In this document: positions 7,677-13,668 of the stretch, piece by piece | Layout: every line of letters starts with the position of its first letter | Position numbering within the stretch: the first letter of the stretch is position 1 | Assembly (NCBI GenBank): GCA_021736615.1 | Contig: JAIPFN010000146.1 | Location: 1 to 13,668, forward strand | Source: Phycisphaerae bacterium | Lineage (GTDB): Bacteria; Planctomycetota; Phycisphaerae; Sedimentisphaerales; Anaerohalosphaeraceae | Length of the DNA stretch: 13,668 nucleotides | Reading direction: 5' to 3' | Position numbers and translations under genes: made by a program | The notes under the pieces: model-generated | What the model saw: the letters and a program-made list of their open reading frames with translations, nothing else | What the model was told of the DNA's origin: nothing | Databases searched by the model: none

Positions 7677-8537
7677 ATGAAGCATGAATTTTTGATGAAA
7701 AGAAGTGATTTTGGTAAATCCGGAGTGTTTAGAAGCGTTGCTGTTGCTCTTTTGATTGTTGGATGTGTGGGGCTATCGTTTGTTAGTGCCGACACTAAGG
7801 AGGAATCTAAGGGTAAAGTGAAAGCGGATAAAAAGACAACTAAAAAGATTTTGATCTATACCAAGAACGGTAAGGGCGGTTCGGGTTTTGTACATAAGAA
7901 TATCCCGGCGAGTATTGTTGGGTTGAAGGAGATTTGTAAGAGGAACGGCTGGGCGTGCGAGGCGACCGATGATCCGGCGATCTTTAATACCAAGGAAAAG
8001 ATCGCTGAGTTTGACGTTCTTGTCTTTTCCAATACGAACAATGAGACGTTTGATACTGATGCTCAAAAGAAGGTCTTTCAGGAATACATTCGCGGCGGCG
8101 GCGGGTTTGTCGCGATCCACTCGGCTTGTGCCTCTGAGAGGGACTGGCCGTGGTACTGGGCCAATGTGGGTTGTAAATTTGTATCGCATCCAAAGTTTCA
8201 GAAGTTTGACGTTAAGGTTCTTGACAAGAAACATCCCTCGACGGAATTTCTGCCGGACATCTGGAAGTGGGAAGATGAGTGTTATATATTTGACCATCTA
8301 AGTTTGACGACTGATGTTCTCCTTGCCGCTGATCTGCGGACTATTACTTTTAATAATCCGAAATCCCACCCGGGTAAAACATTCGGTGATTATGTGCCGA
8401 TTTGCTGGTGCCAGAAATTCGAGGGCGGACGGCAATGGTATACCGCATTGGGGCATTCGCCGGAGCATTTCAAGGATGAGAATTACCTCAAGCATATTGA
8501 AGGCGGGATTAAGTGGGCAATGGACAAATCAAACTGA
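7677..8537 (+). CDS. Exported ThuA-domain protein
   Basis: A 286-residue protein with a Sec-type signal peptide (hydrophobic core about residues 20-36, likely cleavage after VSA at residue 38) and a Lys-rich linker, then one ThuA domain (about 56-283). This is a class I glutamine-amidotransferase-like fold. Family hallmarks are the GGGGFVAIHSA turn with H148, and the C-terminal TALGHSPEHF (H260) with HIEGGIKWAM. Rhizobial ThuA works with the Gfo/Idh dehydrogenase ThuB in trehalose breakdown by way of 3-keto-trehalose; the precise chemistry of exported homologues is unclear. The start has AAGGG (7666-7670) six bases upstream. The 117-base gap before it holds a weak promoter-like pair, TTGCAT and TATAGT with 15 bases between (7607-7633). 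Its position before two Gfo/Idh-type genes supports a sugar-oxidation role (inference). Confidence 0.9.
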   Translation: MKHEFLMKRSDFGKSGVFRSVAVALLIVGCVGLSFVSADTKEESKGKVKADKKTTKKILIYTKNGKGGSGFVHKNIPASIVGLKEICKRNGWACEATDDPAIFNTKEKIAEFDVLVFSNTNNETFDTDAQKKVFQEYIRGGGGFVAIHSACASERDWPWYWANVGCKFVSHPKFQKFDVKVLDKKHPSTEFLPDIWKWEDECYIFDHLSLTTDVLLAADLRTITFNNPKSHPGKTFGDYVPICWCQKFEGGRQWYTALGHSPEHFKDENYLKHIEGGIKWAMDKSN

Positions 8538-8555
8538 CCTGTCGGCCAGTTTGAT
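8528..8555 (+). terminator. Hairpin overlapping the thuA-like stop codon, possible weak terminator or 3'-end stabiliser
   Basis: ATCAAACTG (8528-8536) pairs perfectly with CAGTTTGAT (8547-8555). After one mismatch two more pairs close a TGTC loop. The TGA stop (8535-8537) lies inside the left arm. No T-run follows, so a classical Rho-independent terminator is unlikely; transcript-end protection or attenuation fits better. Confidence 0.4.
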
Positions 8556-8609
8556 AATTACGAATTACGAATTACTAATTACGAATTTTGGATTCGGCCT
8601 TTGGCCGAG
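8556..8609 (+). repeat. Intergenic element, copy 1: heptamer tract plus CGGCC hairpin
   Basis: Four tandem heptamers (AATTACG, AATTACG, AATTACT, AATTACG; 8556-8583) are followed by a core at 8584-8609 containing TTGGATTCGGCC and the hairpin TCGGCC-TTT-GGCCGA (8594-8608). The core recurs with two substitutions and one inserted base at 12341-12367, also after four heptamers, but of another sequence. The element ends about 30 bases before the next gene's ATG, just upstream of its ribosome-binding site. Confidence 0.75.
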
Positions 8610-8640
8610 GCTTATGATATTTTAAAAGGGAGTGCTATTT

Positions 8641-10020
8641 ATGAAGCGTAGAGAATTTATTAAGGGTGTTGCGGCTACATCGGCGGGTTTGTTTCTTACA
8701 TCTTGTGACAGTTCCATTGCAGTTCGTAAGATCGGTGCTAATGAGAAGATCAATGTTGCTCAGATCGGATTCGGGCGTATTGCACATTACGACCTTGGAG
8801 AGACGATCAAGCATGATGGGTGCCGTATCGTCGCTGTTGCCGATCTTGATATGAACCGTGCGAAAGACGGTAAGAAATGGATCGAGAACTACTACACGGA
8901 AAAAACCGGAAAAGGTAGCTATCTCGATGTTAAAGTATACCAGGACTACCGCCAGATGCTGCAGGACAAGAGTATTGACGCGGTTATAATTTCTACTCCG
9001 GATCACTGGCACGCGCAGCCTGCGATGGAAGCTGCGATTGCAGGTAAGGATATTTATCTGCAAAAGCCTGCTGCTTTGACTATCGAAGAAGGCCGTATGA
9101 TGAGCGATACTGTCATGGGACAAAAACGTATTTTGCAGATCGGCAGCCAGCAGAGAGCGTCTGACCCATGGCCGCAGTTTAAGCGTGTTTGTGAGTTGGT
9201 TCGTAACGGCAGGATCGGTGAATTAAAGCATGTTGAGGTCGGTATCGGTACCGATCCGGGATGCGGCGATGAGCCAAAGATGGTGGTTCCGGCGAATCTT
9301 GATTTTGATATGTTGCTTGGATCGACTCCTTTGGTAGACTATACGGAAAATGGTGTTCATCCGCAGGCCGGTTACGGCAGGCCGGGTTGGCTTCGTATTG
9401 AAAATTACGGTGCGGGAATGATCACCGGATGGGGAGCACATCATATCGATACGGCACACTGGGGTATGGGTATGGAATACAGTGGCCCGGTAGAAGTCGA
9501 AGGCGAAGCAGTGTTCCCAACGAGCGGGCTTTGGAATGTTCACGGCAAATTCACTACTCATGCAAAATACGCTAACGGTGTGACCATGGAGATAAGCAGC
9601 AGGTTTATTAATGGTGTTAAATTTATAGGTACGGAAGGCTGGCTGTTTGTCTCTCGTGGAAACGCGAAGGTTACCGCGAGCGATCCAAGTTCGGGAAGTT
9701 CGAACAAAAATGCAATGGATGCGAGCGACCCGAAGATTCTGCACTCGAAGATCGGCGACAATGAGATCAAACTTTACCACAGTCCTGAAATGCATAAGAA
9801 CTGGCTTGACTGTATTCGCAGCAGGAAAGTGCCTGTCGCACCTGTCGAGGTCGGACACCGTTCTTGCAGCGCGTGCCTGCTAAACGGTATTGCTATGAAA
9901 TTGCCCGGCAAACTGAGTTGGGATCCGAAGAAGGAAAAGTTCATCGGTAACGATGCGGCTAATGCAATGCTTTCAAGACCGCAGCGTGGTGAATACGGCA
10001 CAACTAAGGTTAAAGTTTAA
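8641..10020 (+). CDS. Gfo/Idh/MocA-family oxidoreductase with twin-arginine and lipobox signal
   Basis: A 459-residue NAD(P)-dependent oxidoreductase, probably acting on a sugar or cyclitol outside the cytoplasm. ATG 8641 is chosen over GTG 8632 because the AAGGGAG ribosome-binding site (8626-8632) would overlap that GTG. The N-terminus carries KRREFIK (a twin-arginine signal) and LTSC, a possible lipobox with Cys at residue 22. The Rossmann domain starts at residue 37 with GFGRIA (G43, G45; the third Gly is Ala48). The usual Glu-Lys-Pro motif is Q141-K142-P143, so the catalytic lysine is kept. The C-terminal domain has GWGAHHIDTAHWGMG (residues 263-277) and a beta-sheet face including GTEGWLFVSRG. 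Folding with cofactor in the cytoplasm before export fits the Tat signal. The substrate is not evident. Confidence 0.92.
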   Translation: MKRREFIKGVAATSAGLFLTSCDSSIAVRKIGANEKINVAQIGFGRIAHYDLGETIKHDGCRIVAVADLDMNRAKDGKKWIENYYTEKTGKGSYLDVKVYQDYRQMLQDKSIDAVIISTPDHWHAQPAMEAAIAGKDIYLQKPAALTIEEGRMMSDTVMGQKRILQIGSQQRASDPWPQFKRVCELVRNGRIGELKHVEVGIGTDPGCGDEPKMVVPANLDFDMLLGSTPLVDYTENGVHPQAGYGRPGWLRIENYGAGMITGWGAHHIDTAHWGMGMEYSGPVEVEGEAVFPTSGLWNVHGKFTTHAKYANGVTMEISSRFINGVKFIGTEGWLFVSRGNAKVTASDPSSGSSNKNAMDASDPKILHSKIGDNEIKLYHSPEMHKNWLDCIRSRKVPVAPVEVGHRSCSACLLNGIAMKLPGKLSWDPKKEKFIGNDAANAMLSRPQRGEYGTTKVKV

Positions 10021-10038
10021 CTGTCAACGCTATTGAAC

Positions 10039-10072
10039 CACGAATTAACACTAATAAAACACTAATTATTTC
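10039..10072 (+). repeat. Imperfect 10/11-bp triplicate repeat in the spacer
   Basis: Three consecutive units begin CACGAATTAA (10039), CACTAATAAAA (10049) and CACTAATTATT (10060), with period 10 then 11. They fill much of the 82-base spacer between the two oxidoreductase genes. A/T-rich intergenic tracts of this type occur in many bacterial genomes. No function is evident. Confidence 0.5.
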
Positions 10073-10102
10073 TTAAATAAGGATTGCAAAGGATTGTGTA
10101 TT

Positions 10103-11479
10103 ATGAAGAAATGCCTATTAATGATTATTGTTGTGGCTCTATTGCTATGCTTTTTAGGTTGTGAAGAAATGGAAAGCAAATTTACCGGTGCTGCCGGCGA
10201 AGTTAAGTTTTTGACGCTTGATCCGGGGCACTTTCATGCGGCTTTGGTGCAAAAGACGATGTACGACCAGGTTAGCCCTGTCGTGTATGTATACGCACCT
10301 GAAGGGCCTGATGCGGGGGATCATCTTAACCGTATAAAGGGGTTTAATACCCGGGCCGAATCTCCGACCAGTTGGGACGAGAAGGTTTATACCGGCGATG
10401 ATTTTCTTGAAAAGATGATCGCCGAGAAGAAGGGTAATGTTGTTATCACTTCGGGCAACAACTCCAAGAAAACAGATTATATCTATGCGTCGGTCAAGGG
10501 CGGGCTTAATGTTCTTGCCGATAAGCCGATGGTTATTCGGCCGGATAAGTTTGACCTGCTTGTTGAGTCGTTTGATGTTGCGAAAAAGAACGGCGTTTTG
10601 ATCTATGACGTTATGACAGAGCGGCATGAGATCACTACCATGCTGCAAAAAGAGCTTGCAAATACACCTGCTTTGTTCGGGCAGCTCAAAAAGGGTACGC
10701 CGGAAGAACCGGGTATTACCAAGGAAAGCGTTCACCACTTCTTTAAGTATGTCGCGGGCAATCCTATCAAGCGGCCGGGCTGGTTCTTTGATCCTTCACA
10801 AAGGGGCGAAGGGCTCGTCGACGTTTCTACTCATTTGGTCGATTTGATCCAGTGGGAGTGTTTCCCGGGGCAGATCATCGATTACAAGAAGGATATTGAA
10901 ATGCTTTCGGCTAAGCGGTGGGCGACGGATATGACGCTTGACGAGTTTAAGAAGGTGACCAGTCTTGACGCTGTGCCGGATTACTTGAAGAAGTATACCA
11001 AGGGCGATACCGTCAGTGCTGTCAGTAATGGCGAGATGGTTTATAAGATCAAGGATGTTTGCGCAAAGGTTTCGGTTATCTGGAACTTCCAGGCTCCCGA
11101 AGGTACCGGCGATACGCATTACTCTATTATGCGCGGTACGAAATGCAATGTTATCATTCAGCAGGGCAAAGACGAAGGGTATAAGCCTACGCTTTATGTT
11201 GAGGCTGTTGAAGGCAGTGACATAATGATAGAGTTAGCCTCGGCTGTAAATGTCGACTTGCAGAAAGAATATCCGGGTATCAGTGTTCAACAGGTATTGC
11301 CCAACAAATGGAAAGTTAACATTCCTGAGAAATACCATGTCGGCCACGAAGCTCACTTCGGACAGGTTACCGAGAAATACCTGGGTTACCTTGTTGACGG
11401 CAAACTGCCCGATTGGGAAGTGCCGAATATGATTGCCAAGTATTATACGACGACTGAGGCTCTTAAGAAGGTGAAATAA
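10103..11479 (+). CDS. Lipoprotein oxidoreductase, Gfo/Idh-like with putative oxidoreductase C-terminal domain
   Basis: A 458-residue protein with a lipoprotein-type signal (KK, hydrophobic residues 5-18, then FLGC with Cys at residue 20). ATG 10103 is preferred over an in-frame TTG at 10094; AAAGGA (10088-10093) lies nine bases upstream. The start of the fold reads FLTLDPGHFHAALVQ (P41-G-H43-F-H45) rather than a classical Gly-X-Gly-X-X-Gly loop. A D140-K141-P142 motif sits where Gfo/Idh enzymes have Glu-Lys-Pro, and GEGLVDVSTHLVDLIQW resembles the Asp/His substrate motif. The C-terminal half, with VSVIWNFQAPEGTGDTHYS and VGHEAHFGQV, matches what I know of the Oxidoreduct_C family common in Bacteroidota and PVC bacteria. 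Probably membrane-tethered in the periplasm and a partner of the preceding oxidoreductase. Loss of the usual Gly loop leaves NAD(P) binding uncertain. Confidence 0.85.
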   Translation: MKKCLLMIIVVALLLCFLGCEEMESKFTGAAGEVKFLTLDPGHFHAALVQKTMYDQVSPVVYVYAPEGPDAGDHLNRIKGFNTRAESPTSWDEKVYTGDDFLEKMIAEKKGNVVITSGNNSKKTDYIYASVKGGLNVLADKPMVIRPDKFDLLVESFDVAKKNGVLIYDVMTERHEITTMLQKELANTPALFGQLKKGTPEEPGITKESVHHFFKYVAGNPIKRPGWFFDPSQRGEGLVDVSTHLVDLIQWECFPGQIIDYKKDIEMLSAKRWATDMTLDEFKKVTSLDAVPDYLKKYTKGDTVSAVSNGEMVYKIKDVCAKVSVIWNFQAPEGTGDTHYSIMRGTKCNVIIQQGKDEGYKPTLYVEAVEGSDIMIELASAVNVDLQKEYPGISVQQVLPNKWKVNIPEKYHVGHEAHFGQVTEKYLGYLVDGKLPDWEVPNMIAKYYTTTEALKKVK

Positions 11480-11482
11480 TGT

Positions 11483-11527
11483 GATGTTGGCTTCTAGCCA
11501 ACATCTATGTCGGCAGGATGCCGACAT
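11483..11527. repeat. Two adjacent perfect palindromes (REP-like)
   Basis: GATGTTGGCT-TCT-AGCCAACATC (11483-11505) is a perfect 10-bp stem with a 3-base loop. One base further on, ATGTCGGCA-GGA-TGCCGACAT (11507-11527) is a perfect 9-bp stem with a 3-base loop. The arms are related: ATGTTGGC against ATGTCGGC, with the matching A-to-G change in the other arm, so pairing is conserved. No T-run follows, so it is not a standard terminator. The array ends 17 bases before the exonuclease gene. Confidence 0.75.
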
Positions 11528-11543
11528 TACAAGGGCGGATGCT

Positions 11544-12314
11544 ATGATAGTTGCTACGTTTAATGCTAATTCGATTCGGAGCCGTGTTGGGATCATTCTT
11601 GATTGGCTTGATGAGCAAAAGCCCGATGTCCTCTGCGTGCAGGAAACCAAGGTCCATGACGACGATTTTCCTGTCGAAGCTTTCGCCGATTGCGGATACG
11701 AGTTCGTCTTCAGCGGCGAGAAAAGGTATAACGGAGTTGCTCTGTTTAGCCGGTATCCTATCGAAGATGTTGAATTCGGTCTGGACAGTGACCCTGCTGA
11801 TGAGTCCCGGATGATCACCGCTTTTGTTAACGGCGTTGCGATTGTTAATACTTATATTCCGCAGGGTACTTCGCCTGATTCGGAGCGCTTCCAATATAAG
11901 CTCGATTGGTTTAAGCGGCTGCGAGCATACTTTGAGTCGCATTTCAGCCCGGATGAGCCGGTTTTGTGGATGGGCGATCTTAATGTCGCTATGGACGAGC
12001 GGGATGTCCACAACGCAAAGAGTGTCTGGGGGAGTGTTTGCTATTGCCAGGAGTCTATAGACGCTATTAGCGATGTTGTTGACTGGGGTTTTGAGGATAT
12101 GTTTCGCAAGTTTACGCAGGAGGGCGGTCAGTATACCTTCTGGGATTATCGTGTGAAAAACGGGTTTGAGCGAAACGCCGGCTGGCGGCTGGACTATGTT
12201 ATGGCGACCAAACCGATGGCTGCAAAATGCAAGCGATGCTGGGTGGACAGGGAGCCCAGGACGAAAGAACGGCCGAGCGATCATACTTTTTTGCTTGCGG
12301 AATTCGATATATAA
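11544..12314 (+). CDS. xth: Exodeoxyribonuclease III (AP endonuclease)
   Basis: A 256-residue cytoplasmic DNA repair enzyme that cleaves at abasic sites and removes nucleotides from 3' ends, needing a divalent metal. All hallmarks of the exonuclease III/APE1 fold are visible: N7 in ATFNANSIRSR, metal ligand E34 in CVQETK, YNGVALFSR, NTYIPQG, catalytic D145 and N147 in MGDLNVA, D217 in RLDYV, and D246-H247 in SDHTFLL. N7 and E34 match E. coli numbering exactly. ATG 11544 is used because the family begins here and AAGGG (11531-11535) lies upstream; an in-frame upstream GTG (11481) would translate the palindrome spacer. It is co-directional with the oxidoreductases but functionally unrelated. 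Assignment is very firm. Confidence 0.96.
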   Translation: MIVATFNANSIRSRVGIILDWLDEQKPDVLCVQETKVHDDDFPVEAFADCGYEFVFSGEKRYNGVALFSRYPIEDVEFGLDSDPADESRMITAFVNGVAIVNTYIPQGTSPDSERFQYKLDWFKRLRAYFESHFSPDEPVLWMGDLNVAMDERDVHNAKSVWGSVCYCQESIDAISDVVDWGFEDMFRKFTQEGGQYTFWDYRVKNGFERNAGWRLDYVMATKPMAAKCKRCWVDREPRTKERPSDHTFLLAEFDI

Positions 12315-12367
12315 ATCAAAGATCAAAAATTAAAAATCAAAATTGTGGATACGGCCTTTCGGCCGAG
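12315..12367 (+). repeat. Intergenic element, copy 2: heptamer tract plus CGGCC hairpin
   Basis: Four heptamers (ATCAAAG, ATCAAAA, ATTAAAA, ATCAAAA; 12315-12342) follow directly after the exonuclease stop and run into a core (12341-12367) with GTGGATACGGCC and the hairpin CGGCC-TTTC-GGCCG (12352-12365). The core matches copy 1 (8584-8609) except for two substitutions and one extra base in the loop, while the heptamer sequence differs. It ends 20 bases before the next gene's start codon, upstream of its ribosome-binding site. Confidence 0.75.
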
Positions 12368-12387
12368 ATTATTATTAAGAGGCTGAA

Positions 12388-13164
12388 GTGGCATTGAACG
12401 AACAGCAGAAAAAACGTTACAGTCGGCATGTTTTGCTTGAGGGTGTCGGTGAGGAAGGGCAGTTAAGACTTTTAGAGTCGAAGGTGCTCGTAATCGGCTG
12501 CGGAGGGCTTGGCAGTCCGGCGTGTCTTTACCTGGCAGCTGCCGGAGTTGGGACAATAGGGATCGTCGATGCCGATCAGGTCGACCTGTCAAATCTGCAA
12601 AGGCAGATCGCTCATCACACTCCCGATATCGGGAGTGATAAGGTTGAGTCGGCCAAAGCGAAGATGAAATCGATGAACCCCGATGTGAAGGTCGCAGCTC
12701 ATAAGGTCTGGGCCGATGCGGGCAATATTCGGGATATAATTGCCGGGTATGACTTCGTGATTGACGCTACGGACAATTTTGCCGCCAAATTCCTCATAAA
12801 CGACGCCTGTTATTTTGAGAAAACCCCGCTATGCCATGCCGGAGTCGTAGGTTTCGAGGGCCAGTTGATGACGATAATTCCGGGTGAGACGGCATGTTAC
12901 CGCTGCATATTCAACGCTCCGCCGCCGGACGGGGCGGTACCGATGTGCGGTGATGTCGGGGTTTTATGTACAGTGCCTGGGGTTCTAGGGACATTGCAGG
13001 CGACAGAGGCGATAAAGTATTTTCTGAAAAAAGGCGAGTTGTCTGTAAATTCGCTGTTGACATTCAACGCAATAAATATGTCGTTTAGAAAGATTCCATT
13101 GAAACGAAATTTCGAGTGTGCAATTTGTGGAAGAATTCCTACAATTGATGATGTCGGGAATTAG
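12388..13164 (+). CDS. MoeB/ThiF/HesA-family E1-like adenylyltransferase
   Basis: A 258-residue cytoplasmic enzyme that adenylates the C-terminal glycine of a ubiquitin-like sulfur carrier (MoaD, ThiS or similar) for molybdopterin, thiamine or related sulfur transfer. The start is GTG with AAGAGG (12377-12382) five bases upstream. The ATP-binding loop is GCGGLGS (residues 37-43), followed by DADQVDLSNLQRQ. DATDN lies mid-protein, and four cysteines in two pairs (C170/C173 and C244/C247) form the expected structural zinc site. C187, in PMCGDVG, sits where E. coli MoeB has Cys187. There is no C-terminal rhodanese domain. No moaD, thiS or other pathway gene is nearby, so MoeB and ThiF cannot be separated. 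The stop codon interlocks with that of the convergent kinase-family gene. Confidence 0.92.
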   Translation: MALNEQQKKRYSRHVLLEGVGEEGQLRLLESKVLVIGCGGLGSPACLYLAAAGVGTIGIVDADQVDLSNLQRQIAHHTPDIGSDKVESAKAKMKSMNPDVKVAAHKVWADAGNIRDIIAGYDFVIDATDNFAAKFLINDACYFEKTPLCHAGVVGFEGQLMTIIPGETACYRCIFNAPPPDGAVPMCGDVGVLCTVPGVLGTLQATEAIKYFLKKGELSVNSLLTFNAINMSFRKIPLKRNFECAICGRIPTIDDVGN

Positions 13165-13668
13165 TAAACAGGGGCGTGCCTTCGTGATCGGAGAACGTTG
13201 GATCGCTGCTTTATTTTTTTATAAAGACTTTGGGTTTCTTTCTTTGATGCTCCATTCAGATATGACTCTACGAGGGAATATCTCATTTCATCGTTAAAAT
13301 ATTTTTCGATCATGCTGAAATCCAATGCTGCAAGATTTCTAATGATCTGACCGGTTTTGATTTCACGGCATTTGCTCATCCTGTGCAGGTCGATGATCGC
13401 AAAATCGCATGTCGTCACGTCTTCGCTCTCGAGATACAGATGCCATACATAAAGATCGGGCATGTTAACCCCGGCTTGGTGGATTTTGCGAACGAATTTA
13501 CCTATATTTATAACGGTGAGTTTTTTTTGTTCGTCTGACATTCCTTCCCATTTTTCGGTGATGAATTCTCTGAGGCACTGGCCTGTAAGTTTTTCGGTTA
13601 CAAAAAAGGATCGCAATTCAATCCCAAACCGGTTTTCCGTACCAAAACAAACAGGGCGATAAGTCATG
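13161..13668 (-). CDS. Lipopolysaccharide-kinase-family protein (Kdo/WaaP type), C-terminal part (cut by window edge)
   Basis: C-terminal lobe of a eukaryotic-like kinase of the Kdo kinase/WaaP family, which phosphorylates lipid A-core sugars at the cytoplasmic face of the inner membrane. The visible 168 residues begin at a Met two bases from the window edge, but the frame stays open and the glycine-rich N-lobe is missing, so this Met is probably internal. RSFFVTEKLTG corresponds to the hinge. H63-X7-D71-L-Y-X2-H76 matches the family's catalytic-loop pattern, and IIDLHRM (D93, R96) matches its metal-binding segment. The catalytic-loop Asp and metal-site Asp are both kept, so this half looks active. 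Its stop (13161-13163) overlaps that of the convergent E1 gene. No other lipopolysaccharide gene is visible. Confidence 0.85.
   Translation of the reverse strand, partial: MTYRPVCFGTENRFGIELRSFFVTEKLTGQCLREFITEKWEGMSDEQKKLTVINIGKFVRKIHQAGVNMPDLYVWHLYLESEDVTTCDFAIIDLHRMSKCREIKTGQIIRNLAALDFSMIEKYFNDEMRYSLVESYLNGASKKETQSLYKKIKQRSNVLRSRRHAPVY

Noticed and set aside
9223..9858. A 211-codon open frame antisense to the Gfo/Idh gene
   Set aside because: It lies wholly within a well-supported gene and has no recognisable motif.
11481..11543. N-terminal extension of exonuclease III from an upstream GTG
   Set aside because: It would translate the twin palindromes into a non-conserved tail; the family start and ribosome-binding site fit ATG 11544.
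11505..12326. A 273-codon open frame antisense to the exonuclease gene
   Set aside because: The plus strand encodes an exonuclease III with all catalytic residues in place; the antisense product shows no recognisable domain and is a shadow of the gene's codon use.

Overview
The window is bacterial DNA, most likely from a planctomycete-like organism of the Phycisphaerae type. This is inferred from gene content only: a prepilin-like protein with an H-X9-DG tail motif, an exported ThuA-domain protein, Tat- or lipobox-tagged Gfo/Idh/MocA oxidoreductases, a COG0407-type uroporphyrinogen-decarboxylase homologue and a WaaP/Kdo-type kinase. This mix is common in Planctomycetota and related PVC bacteria. 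No rRNA, tRNA, CRISPR array or complete insertion sequence was seen.

Left part (1-5009, minus strand): a drug or metabolite efflux cassette. In transcription order it holds a TetR-family repressor (4407-5009), an outer-membrane-factor lipoprotein (2767-4182), a periplasmic adaptor (1510-2739) and the first 455 codons of an RND/HAE1 inner-membrane pump (1-1366, cut by the window edge). Together they would form a tripartite pump. A candidate operator, a spaced 8-bp inverted repeat, brackets the predicted tetR promoter. The adaptor's stop codon is followed in frame by 24 more sense codons.

Middle spacer (5010-5513, about 500 bp): it holds the tetR promoter and candidate operator, then what looks like a small decayed gene. 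That relic still has a promoter, ribosome-binding site and ATG but is broken by an early in-frame stop and a one-base frameshift. A good sigma70-type promoter for the rightward gene run follows.

Right part (5559-13164, plus strand): seven co-directional genes. They are a UroD/methyltransferase-fold protein, a prepilin-like protein with an H-X9-DG motif, a secreted ThuA-domain protein, a Tat/lipobox Gfo/Idh/MocA oxidoreductase, a lipoprotein oxidoreductase of the putative-oxidoreductase-C-terminal family, exodeoxyribonuclease III and a MoeB/ThiF-type E1 enzyme. ThuA and the two oxidoreductases each carry a different export signal, so they may be an extracytoplasmic sugar-oxidation (3-keto-sugar-like) module; this is inference. 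A WaaP/Kdo-kinase-family gene (13161-13668, minus, cut by the window edge) converges on the E1 gene with interlocked stop codons.

The spacers between the right-hand genes are filled with repeats. Two copies of one element (a four-unit heptamer tract followed by a near-identical CGGCC/GGCCG hairpin) sit just upstream of start codons, at 8556-8609 and 12315-12367. Two adjacent perfect palindromes related by a compensatory base-pair change lie at 11483-11527, and an imperfect 10/11-bp triplication lies at 10039-10072.
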